Shown in pieces: positions 48,370-60,219 of a stretch of 64,000 nt of DNA. Source of the DNA: Kappaphycus alvarezii. Its lineage: Eukaryota > Rhodophyta > Florideophyceae > Gigartinales > Solieriaceae. The position numbers were made by a program, and so were the translations under genes. The stretch spans positions 1 through 64,000 of the forward strand of contig NADL03000210.1 in the NCBI GenBank assembly GCA_002205965.3. Reading direction: 5' to 3'. Below the pieces are notes generated by a model that ran no database searches, was not told where the DNA came from, and saw nothing but the letters and a program-made list of their open reading frames with translations. Numbering within the stretch: position 1 is the stretch's first letter; the number at the start of each line of letters is the position of its first letter.

Positions 48370-49460
48370 ATTTGATTCATAATGTTTTAAAAAGGGAATG
48401 GGGCATTGCGCTACAGTCTGCACCGTAGCCTCCTAGTGTGATAGCTTCTACCTTGTTTTCGAATGAGATCTGATAACGACCCGCTTGTCTGTTGTTTTCT
48501 GATTGCTTTGAAACAGTGACAGGTTTTGCAGCCTTATTTGACTTGTAGTACTCGTCAAGCAGCTTCTGTCGCTCGTCTGGAGACGTCAGGGGCAAGCTTT
48601 GACAGGATGCATTTCCTTGCATTCAGGGTTAGGATAAGAATTGAGCCAAGGTTTCGCGAACAAACCTTTCCCCACTGCTTTTGAGGTGTTTCTCTTCTTC
48701 AGAGGGTTCTCAGATTCCTTAGAAGACGGTTCGTTCCGTTTTGGTTTGGTTGAACGTTTATTTATGCGATTGCGCTCGGCACGATTCCGTTTTCCTTGTT
48801 GTTTAAATCTTGAGCGTGCAAGTTCTTTCTGTGCTACCTCAACTGCCAATGCCGACGCTTCTCTTTGGAACCGCTAAATGTCTCCCTCTCTGCTGCGCTC
48901 CATAATTCGCGCTTCATCTTGATACGTTTTTGAAGTAGAGGTGGCTCGAGCTTGGCTTCCATCTTGTTCATTAGAAACTTTGCTTTGTGAACGTCTGATA
49001 GGATTTCGGAAGCATTACTGTGATCCAGAGCCTTGATGACATCAACGACAAATATAAGTACGCTCCTGTTGGATTCTCTTTGCAGGGGTTGAATCGACAT
49101 TCGATAAAGCAGATTGAATCCTTTCGGAAAAGACGCGAGAAGCTTCTGCTAGAGACGCGTCGAACCACTGCTTAACCTTTTCCGAAGTTGCCAGCTCCAA
49201 GGTGTTTGCGCCTTCAATCTCCCCCATTATGCACAACGCTTGGAGGGTGCTTCCATCCATAAAATCTCGGATAGTAGCAAGTGGAATATTTTCGGATTCA
49301 TTGCGCGAACGATTAACATCTTCCACTTTCTCCTGGTAATCTTCCACTTTCTCCTGGTAGGGGACGTACTCTGTCTCAAATTTTATGAGAGCTGGCTGAG
49401 TCAAGACAGACAACCTTCGGGGCTTGATGAATGCATTAAGGCCGTAGTTCGAATCCATGA
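48370..49460 (-). pseudogene. Gypsy gag and protease region
   Basis: The gag-like part (49,042-49,458) is helical and charged. A basic, knuckle-like part (ECKEMHPVKACP, 48,586-48,849) follows, then a protease-like GGYGADCSAMP near 48,400. The region is fossil, with several breaks. Confidence 0.6.
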
Positions 49461-49531
49461 TGGCCCAATCACACAGCAGTCATTTCGTGGTATCGAAACA
49501 AAAAAGTGCTCTTTAATAACACAAAGTGCTT

Positions 49532-49910
49532 TGTTGGGATTTTCTGGCTTAGAAACGGAATGGAATGGGACAGGGAAAGAAAAGAAAAGGGCACACCTCC
49601 GGGTATTCAAGTGATTCTTTTTTTTGTTCCCTTCTGGTTCTGCCTTCGGGTTGTGCCGAAGGCTTTATTTGAGCTTTCCCTGGAGCGAGTCTAGGGAAAG
49701 CAATCCCTTTGTGGAAAGTTAAAGTACAGAAGGGATATGTGTCATCGCTGGACGTGAGTCACAGTTCATTACGCATATGCCACGTCAGAAATTCATACGC
49801 ATTCATGAATTGTCACGGGAAATAAACAAACAGAAATTCAAAGCAGCATCACACGGTAAGGCAATTAATATTCCAAGAGAACGCAAATGGTCGTTGCACA
49901 GATTACAACA
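49532..49910 (-). repeat. 5' LTR of the gypsy element
   Basis: About 379 bases. It ends gattacaaca at 49,910, immediately followed by the gacta target duplication. A tRNA primer site next to the inner edge (just before 49,532) could not be assigned. Confidence 0.9.
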
Positions 49911-50813
49911 GACTACAAAAAGTTTTTAAAGAGCCGTGTTGAAATGGTATATAGAACATGTACAGGAGTGGCCGGACTTGAAAACAATATCATAAATTTT
50001 GCAGCGTCTAGAGCTCAAAAGCCCTTTAGGCTCACCAATTTGCACGTTCCAAGTTTCTATTTTTCCAAAATTCCTGTTCGCAATACAATTGAAACTAGAA
50101 TTGACATTGATTTTGTTTTTGGTATGTGGAATGTCAAAAGAATGACTGCACTGTAGCTTCTGGCAAGAGTTTAGGAGAGTTTTACGTGCTTCATACTACT
50201 TATGTGATGCATTCTATGTCCTCAAATTTTCTGAAGGCATGGGCTAAGAACTTTGCATAGTTCATACTCAGTCAATCTTTTCTATGTTAAAGAAGAACCT
50301 GTATGTGGTCCTCATTTCCCTCCTTCAAATGTAAATAAATAAGCTGGCTAATGTTCTGAATATCTGAAAGAAACATCTAACTGTGATTATAGAACATGTG
50401 AAAATTGCGTGATAGGAAAAGAACCTCGCCCTGTAACCCTTAAGCAAAATCTCAGGAATAAGAGCAAAACAATTGATAGGCGTGATCCATTAGGACATCT
50501 GAGGCCCATTTGATGTGCATTCAGTAGTTGGCGCTGGATGGTATGTGACTTTTATCAATGGAAAACTAAATTAAAGTGTCTAGTACAAAATATGTAAAGC
50601 TGAAACGGTCTTTTTTGATGAAACATTTCCGCACCATGATCAACCATGGGCAAAACCCGCTCAGCGAGTGCAATTACATAAATCTGATCCTATCGGATCA
50701 TAATCTTCCTGTGAGTTCTATTCTTTCCTATAGTCACAAAGGAATATTCAACAAACGACTGCTGCATGCGCACCTGAATAAAACGGTGTGTGGAAACTGC
50801 TCAATCGTACCCT
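49911..50813 (+). mobile_element. Copia integrase-region remnant at the outer end of the right arm
   Basis: This is the mirror of 17,464-18,271. On the plus strand it gives copia gag-pre-integrase and integrase traces (around 50,390-50,700). It is about 88 to 91% like the left copy near the gypsy insertion and about 75% farther out, clearly lower than the rest of the arms. It is old and broken several times. Confidence 0.5.
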
Positions 50814-51219
50814 CTTTTCTTTTTTTCATTTATATTTTCATTAGCTATTAATTTCACTTTTTATTGTAAATTTTTTTGCCTTTTCCTTTTGTGTAATCTT
50901 CTTCCCCCCTAAATGTCTTCTTCCCCGATTAAAATTTCTACATATAATTTTCGCTGCAAATCCCCTTTGTAATGCGGTTTTCACTAAATCTCACTACAGG
51001 GGTAGTTTCAGCCTTTTTTGATTCTGTGGGTCTGTCTATCTGAACCGGAGTTATATAAAAACGGCGGCGCCACCTAAAATTTATCCTCGGCGCTTTAACA
51101 ACAAAGAACTGAAAATTAACGCCCGGCCTTGGCAGACATCATGCACAGACTATCTTTTCTCCCCATTGCCACAACCTCTTAACCTCACCTTATCGCTGTA
51201 TCTCCTATAATTCCGTCTA
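50814..51219. other. Pyrimidine-rich DNA outside the right arm
   Basis: The segment starts with a cttttctttttttc run directly at the arm boundary and stays rich in T and C to about 50,960. No gene was seen. Confidence 0.5.
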
Positions 51220-52105
51220 GCACAACAGGCGTCGAGGAATACCTCCGTCATCACACCAGGCAACCTTTGACGAGCTCGATGCTTGGCACTTGGTGGAGAT
51301 CGAAGCACAGGGATCGGCAGGAGGAGACTCTGGGGATGCAGATGTGAAGGAAATGGATTGCTTCGAGGATTAGGTGGTCCTCGAACCGGTCTACTGGGTG
51401 GAAAAAGAGAGGACGGAGAACGAGTCCCGAGGGGATCAAGAAGAAGAGGAGACTGGTGAGAAAAAGAGAAAATTGAGGAGTCCACAGATGAAAAAAGGGA
51501 CATCAAACAGTGTCAAATGAATGGGAAAGAATTGATCTGGCTGAAACAAGTAGTTCCGGCCGTGGAACCGGTTGGAGGAGATTTAGATGAGTTTTATTCT
51601 TTGAAAAGAAAGACAATTGTGGGCCATCCACAGGTATATGAGCTGAGTACATGGATAATTGTGATGTCTTAGTGGACGTGCTAGGTTCTGACCCAGAGGA
51701 TGAATATTTGAGGAGTAGATTCATTCAGTTTCTCTCAAGTATCTTTCTCATACCCTTTGCGCCCACATGAATTATTTTCCTACTTTTAATGTTACTTCTA
51801 GTAGTTATATCGAGATTTCTGTTTGAGAATAAAGTCTATATAATCTAAGTAAATTGCTTCGTTCATGAGTTGGAGTGCAAGTTGGGTGAAAAATTCAAGT
51901 CCAGTCCGAAATATTTCTGAAGTTGATGAATCAACTTCAGACCCAAGAACCATTTGTATTATGCCAGCTACAGAGAATAGGTGGTAGAACATGCCCCTTT
52001 AGAGTTGGTTAATAGAGCAGTCACTCATCTTTCACTCTCACTACTCTCTATAGCCTGCAAACGTCTACTGTAGCACTTCAGTCGCTATCTACGACACTCA
52101 TATCG
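51220..52105. repeat. Repeat B, second longer copy
   Basis: It is collinear with 30,300-31,135. The purine-rich first part is open in short stretches on the plus strand (about 51,230-51,530, encoding many E, K and R). Then come atatttgaggagtaga, a pyrimidine-rich part, aaagtctatataa and the tcaacttcag block. The open frame on the minus strand here is a shadow of the same purine-rich composition. Confidence 0.5.
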
Positions 52106-54137
52106 GATATGTACCGGTTATCTTTTCACTTGACGCCATTATTACCCTGTCAGCTTCCATGGCTGTATAGAACTCTCCATCCTACTTGAATGTTCAATGA
52201 GGGGAACTACTCGAAATGGTAGTTGACACCGTCAACTCTAAAGCATTTTCTAAATACATAAAGGGCTGCTTGGGAGTCTTCGGGGGGGGGGCCAAAGGGA
52301 GTTTAGAAGTAGTCAGAGCGAAGCGAAATGCATATAAATTTCTTCGGACACTCTCGCAGACCTATGGGTCATAAACTTGCAATCCGTGAACACGTCGGAC
52401 GCAATAGTTATACTCAGCGCTCGTGTTCCGTCGCTGTAATCCTTTTGAAATTAGGAACCTTTGATCAGATGAAGTGTGGGTCGGCCAAGAAACGGTACAA
52501 TTTCCGTGCAGATTCTTAAGCCTTAGCTGCAGAACTCTGGTGAGGGCAGTTTCTGAGGTAGTGTTCGGACCGCGTAGTCAGTGCCAAATATGTACCCTTA
52601 GTGCAGGCAGCCGTGATGCAGAAGGATAAAAGGCCCAGATGAGTTGCGTCACCCACTTTCGAGGAGGTTTGTAAATTCTGGCGTCATTTTTTGGAGCAAA
52701 GGAGAAAATACGATGAATCGTGGCTGGTTTACTGCGAATTGAATATCAGTTAGAGGCCGACAGACTTTCCTATCGTGGAATATCATAGCATCTTACAGAG
52801 ACTAAACAATTCAGATACCAATGTAAATGTGTGCAGAAAGTAGCTGTTTGCCAGGTCAACAGACTGGCGGCGTCATGGGCGACCATTATCGCGACATGTC
52901 GTTGCAAAAGAATTTATTTCACCTTGCCGTACTGGGTTGTATAGCGACGATTCCTACAATACCTCTGACGAAAGTACTTTACTTGCTCCCACTGAGGGTG
53001 ATTTGAACTGATATACCATGCAAAGACACGTATAGGCGATATATGTCACTAGTAAACCCACCAGTGCTATTCTGAAGCCTAAAACCAGTCTAAAACACAA
53101 TTACATAAAAGAATATTCTTCAAACTGCTTCCTACCCACTTTGGTTGCTGGCTATAAAGGATAATGACTTATTTTTCAACTTTTTAGGGTTTAACTTTAT
53201 TAACGTAGACAGATGGGGATAGAATTATGTGAGTACAACGGAGTTGAGAAGAAACTGTGAAAAGAATGTGATATGGACAGTCGGAAGCCATTTTTTTGGA
53301 CCAAGCGCACGCCGCAGTGTTTTGTCCATGTGGTGGGATGTCAATTTTCCGAAGTATCTTTAGTTCTGAGAGCTGAGTGCCTGTAATCATTAGTGAAACG
53401 CAAATGCGTCAGGGTCTACGCTCGAAGCGTAAATATGTTCACTAAAAAAGTCGAGACTGGTATTTGTGGCGATTTGGTCTTGTTAACAATATATATTTGA
53501 GGCTTTCGATGTGTTGGAAGATGCCAAAGGATTGAAGCAAAGAACATTTCAGTTTGAAAAAACAATATGATGCAGAATGTATCGTATATGAGGGCCATTT
53601 CTACACTTCTTCTCTTGCCCTAATGAAATGCTTTATGCGGTGGAGCTCGCTTGAGGTAAACTCCTTATTTGTGAACTACTGGAGTGCAGTTCAAAATTTT
53701 CTTACGCAATATGAAATATTATGCAGCACAAAGAGAAAGAGATAATATAAAGGGCAGCACCAAAAGTGCTGCAACATCTGGAGTAAAGCAAAAAATGGTT
53801 TCGATATATACTGTAATAGATTCTTTGTAACTGTTGCATGTGGTCTTTTGCATTAATCAGGATTAATAAATATTTAAAATCGACTTCCAGGAGCCAAACC
53901 CATGAAGTAGGCATTACCTCATAATTGTGTTCATGAAAAACACTTTAGAAGCTCAGTATTCAAGAATTGAGCAGTTCCAATACCAAGAAGTCGTTAAACT
54001 CGTATCTTATCTTTATTTTGATTGTGTGGGCAAAGATTTATTTCAATGAACACTTTAGAAGATTTGAGAAAACATGAAGCCCAGATTTCTGAAGTTTTGA
54101 ATACTAACTTCAGTAGATTTCTCAAGACCAACTAAAA
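52106..54137. other. AT-rich DNA without a recognised gene
   Basis: No supported gene. A run of nine G lies at about 52,284-52,292. Frames are short and show no family resemblance. Confidence 0.4.
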
Positions 54138-55810
54138 AGATAAAAACTTCATGATATATTCGAACAGACAAGCAGCGAGCACACAAACTTGCCGCAACAG
54201 CACTTTTACGTCTGGTGAGGGGAATGAAGCCCTAGAGCGTCGATTCACTTCTGCTTGGAATCTTGAAAAGATGATAAATAGATATATCAACCAGCTTCTC
54301 AATACAGAGGTCTTAAATTGCCTTGTAGGATGAACATTAAAAGTCAAATTGCGGCGTCTCATAGCAAACTGGAATGCGAAAAAGTTTGAATCGAAAAAAG
54401 TTCCTCAAGTCACAGTTCTAGAAAAGCTCCCTTGCATATGTAATATATACAGCTTTGTGATTGATCTGCGCTGAAAAAATTGAACCGAACAATAACCACA
54501 TTGATTTGCAGATTCGAAGTAAGGAACCAGTAGAAAAGGGTAATAGGTCAGTTTACTAACCGGGATATCAAGGATACAATTGACTTTATCATCGGTGATT
54601 TACTGGTGCTTCTTGTTTAGATCTTTGCACTTTAGAGACACAGAAGCATTTATATATACTTAATCATCAGAATTGTTTTTCTTCCTTTTCCGACCCAGAC
54701 TACTTCTGGGATTGATAATTTCGATAATAATCAGATTCTATTTTCTTCAAGATGCCGCGACAGGCATGATATCATCTTTATCCACTATTTGCTGTGCATT
54801 TCATGGTTGCATCAGGGAAAATCGGGAATATCTACTTGATCCCTGTTGCGCCTATATCCAATTCTAATAACCTCACCTTGAGGGCCGCCAAGACGCTAAT
54901 GTCCTCTCGGTAAGACGAAGGCATTTTTCTCCCGGAAAACCTCTCGCAATTTTTCGATGCCTTAAGATTCCTTTCGTCCTACATAATCGCTCCGAACGTG
55001 GCCGCAATGTCCTCGAATCCAAGATTTTTGTCGTTACTAACGAATATTTCCGCGCACACTCGCGATAAACGAACGTTACCTGATACAATATTATCTCTCT
55101 TCCTCTTCTTCCTCGGAGAAGTAGCTGGTAAGTCTAATTCTCGTTTTATTCGCCTTTCCGACCTCCAAGAGACTTCTATCATCACTATCTATGGTTTGGA
55201 TAGTCATAAAGGGATGAGGCCTAATAATGACAACTTTTGGGTGCAGATTAAAACTAGGACCAGTAAGACGTAATTGTACTCGAAATTTGGCGGGCACAGT
55301 CTTAGAGGGCAATGAATGGGTCCTGGAGAGTTTGAAGTAAAGAGCGGGAGAGGAAGATGTTTCGGAGGCATGAGTGAAGAAATGACAATCACGAAGGGTG
55401 ATATGGTATGGTGAAGTCTTGAAATGGATTTTTGAATACATTTTACGAATTTCACAACACTTTTGAATCTTTACATTTTACCATCTGTCAAATCGTTGGG
55501 TTATATTTTGCAGTTTCTATATTTTCATTTGTGCGAAATAATTTTCAAACTAAAAATGCATCCCATTTGCCTTCGGCACACATTCACAATCACAGAGCTT
55601 ACAGTACTATTTCTATAACATTATTCGAGCTATTCTCAGCATTAAACAGCATTATATGAGCTATACTGAGGATTCTGCAACATTTTAAATGTTACAATTT
55701 GACTGTACGGTTGTCAGTCCTTCGCAAAGAACAGGTGATATGCCGCTCGATCATGATCTTATTGGTCCGATTTTTTAACTGATTTCCGGTTACCCAACGC
55801 CACGCAAGCA
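54138..55810. repeat. Dispersed repeat C, copy 2
   Basis: Second copy of 886-2,530, same direction, offset 53,252 to 53,280. On the minus strand 54,979-55,185 reads KRELDLPATSPRKKRKRDNI, a lysine- and arginine-rich stretch, followed by a mixed segment. In copy 1 the equivalent part is open further on. The shared coding-like composition suggests a decayed element or duplicated host exons. No family was recognised. Confidence 0.7.
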
Positions 55811-56400
55811 AATACTTCTGGTGGTACAATTCAGGAGCTCACAATTCGAATGCTACCACATTACTCGGCTTATACTCAGGAATTAGCAACACTTCTGAGT
55901 TTTAGTCAGGATTAATCAAACATTTTTGAGATACAATTTGATTTAGGGGATAGCCGAACCGAACTTTTCAAAAATTAAAGAACCAAACCATTCCCATTTG
56001 AAATTACCGTAGTTAAACGCCCAAAAAAATCCAACTGAAATGCCCCTCGGTTTCGTTGATTTTATCCGTTCTGATTTTTTAAAACGAAGTCATATAAATC
56101 GTTGCTACCCAAGCATACCTTAGCACATCCATTGGTTGCCACCACACGTATGTGTTCAGTACATATTTTGCAAATTACCAAGCCTATAGTCAGAAATTGG
56201 CAACAATTGTGAGCTTTCGCAACAGTCTTTCAGCTAGCTATACTTTGAACTTCCCATGCCCAAACACCCAAAAAGTCACCCGCCGCTCAATTGCCATCAT
56301 TTCATTGGCTCTCATTTGTTATTCAAAAAAAATAAATGCATCACACCCGCCATGAGCGCACATCTATCCTCCTGCAGCGTACAGGCCACATGATTCCACT
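55540..56400. repeat. Degenerate tandem of a roughly 780-base unit
   Basis: The motif aaatgcatc with a following ccgcc or tgcc block occurs at about 55,554 and again at about 56,334. Between them, gagctatactca-like and ttgattttatccgttctgatttttt-like blocks recur. The same motif order is found once at 2,270-2,530. The array therefore extends repeat C at its downstream side. Confidence 0.45.
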
Positions 56401-59400
56401 CATCGTGAGACATTCTCTTCGCAAGCAAGATTGCTTTAGCAAAAGAGAAAAGAAATAAAAATGATTTGTTATCTTCTACGACAGGAATGTTATGCAGCTA
56501 GCTGCAGAACATTCCCTGCCATTGTGTCGAGTTGTTGGTTTAAGGGTCATTCGTGAGACCGAGGACAAGTATGTGATGACACTGATGCTGGGGCATGTTT
56601 TTACCACTATTACGCCCTGATGGAAGAGCAATTTCGCTTAAAGTCATACTGAGTCGAGATTTCTCCGATGAATCTGCTTGAAGCCACTTGGAATCGCTCT
56701 GTCAAGAGATGCGCCTAGTAGAGAGGTAATTTATGGCGGGGATGACAGAAAGACGTACACTGCAAAATAAAAAGTACTGAAACATGGAACATGGCAGGAT
56801 ATCTGAGGGCCGGACATGAAAATGAGTGATTTTCACAGAGATTACGCCTTGCCAAAGGCCTTCAGTGTCATGGAGGTGCCATGTTGTTCAAAATAGGAAG
56901 GAGTACAACAAAAAGGAGTAGAATGCGAAAAGGACCAAATTAATCTCCAGATAACTCAAAGAGTTTCAAATTTGTGCTGAGTAATAGCGAGAGGTGTTAC
57001 ATTTACGTTCTTTCAATTGCAAATCATACACATCGAACTTATAGTCACTCTTTAAATTTTTTAAAGTTAATTTATTTCCTGCACATGTCGTTATCCAAAG
57101 CACATAAGGCCTTATAATTGGCCTCGCACAGGCTGTTTGAGCGAAATTGCAGTGAAACAATAAAAGAATACTGTCTTCTCAAGACCTTAAGGGTGGCGAA
57201 AAATCCTTATTCTTTCAAAAGTCGTGATGCTTACTATTTTGCGCTTTAAAAATGCCTTCAGAGCTTTTTGAAAATAGGACAATATGTGAAAGTAGGCCTC
57301 GGACTAGCTCCGTGTCTTTCCCGAAGAGTCTGGGGTGAATATCACTTTCCTCAGTCCACCTTAAATATCTCGAGGGCCATATTTTCATTCTTTCATATTT
57401 TTTCCCATGGTATTTTTTCCCTTGGAGCTATACATAATAATAGTTCATTCTGCTCTAAGATGTATTTCTTAAATAGCTCTGTGTTTTGCCGAAACATTCT
57501 TTTTCTTTGGTAAAACGTTCTATTTAGCCAATTGCACGACGCTCACAGTCGATAGCTAGGATATCACAGAGTTGATTATTGGGGAGAAAACTTTCTACTG
57601 AATGTAAAAAATAAAAAACAGAAAAATTCAGTAGAGTAGCGCTGTGCCTACCGTCTCCGCTTCCGACAAATGGTATCGATAGTTGTCACGAAAGTGCATC
57701 AAGTATCAGGTGAGGCACTACAGTATAATAATAGGTCGAAAGTAATTAAATTTCTTGGTAATTGCACAGTTAGATTCGGGAGAAGTGCGTTTGATTTACC
57801 GCGAATGACATATATGATAAAACACAAATAATTAATGTTCCAAGGGTTACCACAGCTAGCTTAGGTGGTTCCTTTTTACATTTTTTTATCTTAGGAAATC
57901 CCAAAAATAAGATAAGTACTCAATTCAGGACTTTAAGTATTTTTGTCGTAAACTTGACTAACGGTGTCCAATTGCTGCACTGGCAGCAATGGTTTTTTGA
58001 GCCCGCATTAAAGATTTTCTAAACATCAAAAAGCAAATAAAGTTGTTATTGACGGTTTTACAAACTCTTTCTCTCAGAAATTTGAAGGAATATTAACTCG
58101 GGACTTTTTACCTCTCGACACATAATTTTAAGCTAAAAAGGCACAAAAGATTCAAAAAGCCAATAATTCAATTATTCGATTTTTCAGGACCCTTACTTCA
58201 CTATTGTTATCATTAGCAGTATTCGATTATCTGTTTTAATCTAAAACATACTTGATTGTTAAAAAACTAAGGGGAGGTTAAAGAAGTTCTCGTTAATATA
58301 TTTTACGAAAAAACGATTTCAATGAGCTCGCAGAAGTGCCATAGTTACTAAATAACTTAAACCCGTATTTATTAAAAGGTTTTGGTGATCCTCTGAAATC
58401 ATTTTCTAGATACTGCTTGTTGGGTAGTGAGTGTTTAAAAATACTTTCCGTCAGATCACAATGTGTCGCATCAGGAAGGGAGTATCCATTCTCTACTAAA
58501 CAGACCATGAAGTTATCATGCCTTACAATATAAAACAAACGGAAGCACTTTTTCTTCATCATCCGCAACACTCTTCACCTTAAATGTCGCTTGATTTACT
58601 ACCAGTCTAAATATTAAAATTTGAAACGAGAACGAGTTCTTCTTTTGGGTACAAAGAGGTGTTTACTCAGTAAACAGGCGCTTGAATAATTTTCCGGATC
58701 AGCAGGGGATACAACACAAAGCCAAAGTTAAATTGAAAAGCCTATGAAAATTTTTCAATACAATTTTATAATCGAGGCACTTATTTAATTTCTCAATGCT
58801 TTCTACGTCAGATCTGGGAAAGACAGAAAAGTTCACTTGTGATACAAGGCAATCGTGTAAATTTCTATCCCCAAATTCAGAAGAGTAATGACTATCCTTT
58901 CTTTAACCCAGAATACCACTTTTCAGTAATTTGATGAGGTTTCGAATTCAGAAACACATCCAAATGGTTATACACACTTTTGCTTTGATGATTCCATTCG
59001 GTTCAATAATGGGCAGCAAATGTGTGGAGTTGGTATCTTCAGCTAGTAAAATCATTATGCAATATATTTCCCTTTAACCTAAACCATTTATTTGTTACTA
59101 AAAGAAATAAAAATTTGAAAAAATCATAATTTGCAGTTTACAAGGTGTTCCATTTAGAGGATATGAGAAGTCCCACTAGTGCCTCCATAGCGTTTTCGAT
59201 GCTCCTGGATCCGAAGAACCCTATTCCTTGCTTGAATTGCTCTCGAAATGGTCGTTTGAAACTAGAATATAGACAATTTATTTTCAATTCATTATTTTGG
59301 TGTTTTGTATAATGAGTCATACCTTTACACACTTTTATGATAATGAAGGCTTGTTTCAAAACTGTCATCCAGCAGAAGTACGGCTAAAAGCAAAAAAATT

Positions 59401-60219
59401 GTCAACTTTCCTCGTTTTCCAGAGTTTACTGAACGCGGCGTAGAATATATCGGATAAGGTAAAGCACCATGTGCTTGACTAAAGCTAATAGATTATTCAT
59501 GTCTATTTTTAAATAGGATATAAATCCTCTTGGGTCAATAAGTGGGATAGAAAACACTTTGAACTGTAGTTTGTGAGTAAGTCATGGAAAATTAGTATAT
59601 AGACGGAAACACATGTGGTTTGGTTCACATCGATGAATGTGTCAATTTTCATGAGTAAACAAACATAATAGAGACCTATGAAGGTTTCTCGAAGGCATTT
59701 TATGGGCGATATAAGGCTTTATCATAGTCTCAAATGTTTAAGGGAGATAGGGAAACGGATAGGCTGCGCTAGATGAGATCTCTAGCGCCGTGTGCCGCAG
59801 TAAGAGGACCTTCATCGCTGAGAAATGTACTTAATGTTGAAAAAGTGATAGAATGCATGCGATCCCATGGTTTTTAGTTGCCACCTGGACATGTGCACAC
59901 TTGTAGCATGAAAATGCGAGTTGCACACTTCTTCTGTGTGCACACCTATGACACGTGTAAAATGGGCCAAACCGAAAGTTGCCTGGGACGAAAGGCCATT
60001 TTCGGACAACTCAAAATCACGGCGCATTTTGCCATTCTTCAAAGCACTTGGTATTCTGCCCTCTGATTGGCTGCTAGATACGACTCCATAGCACTCATAT
60101 CGCTACAAGTGGTGATATCTGAGCTGATCATTGTGGAGCATTCTGATACTTGGCATGTTATGGCTGGTTGATGGTTTGTCTCTCTTCTAGGCTCAAAATA
60201 CTGTACACAGGGTGGCATT
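56401..60219. other. AT-rich DNA without a recognised gene
   Basis: No convincing gene. A small inverted repeat (gcgctaga at 59,766-59,773 with tctagcgc at 59,781-59,788, loop of 7) is present. Minus-strand frames at 58,293-58,571 and 59,138-59,368 are open for 92 and 76 codons, with no domain seen. Confidence 0.4.

Larger units (their letters stand above)
44460..49910 (-). mobile_element. Ty3/gypsy LTR retroelement with a chromodomain, right arm only
   Basis: Two LTRs of about 375 bases with TGTTG...CAACA ends flank an interior that reads, on the minus strand, gag, protease, reverse transcriptase, RNase H, integrase and a C-terminal chromodomain. That order is the Ty3/gypsy (Metaviridae) one, and the chromodomain marks the chromovirus type. 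LTRs are about 96% identical by eye, so the insertion is fairly recent relative to the other fossils in the window. The element is broken, with roughly ten breaks. It sits in the right arm only, after the duplication. Confidence 0.9.
31791..50813 (-). repeat. Right arm of the large inverted duplication
   Basis: This is the reverse complement of 17,464-28,622, interrupted by a LINE (40,005-42,268 plus one 9-bp duplication) and a gypsy element (44,460-49,910 plus one 5-bp duplication). Without them it would be about 11.3 kb. An extra 95 bases or so lie within about 50,640-50,760 relative to the left arm. The inner end (ttgatctttt at 31,791) and the outer end (cgtaccct at 50,813) correspond to neighbouring positions in repeat A copy 2, where taccct, gg and ttgatc follow directly (complement of 28,617-28,630). 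Confidence 0.95.

Noticed and set aside
17464-50813. The palindrome as a pure assembly artefact
   Set aside because: The arms differ by two complete retroelement insertions with target duplications and by scattered substitutions, so one sequence was not simply joined to its own complement. Residual indel error inside the arms is still possible.
51150-51506. 118-codon minus-strand frame rich in P, S and L
   Set aside because: It is the complement of the purine-rich part of repeat B and has low complexity; there is no domain.
59766-59788. Perfect 8-base inverted repeat as a terminator or transposon end
   Set aside because: Too short, no partner site and no neighbouring gene.
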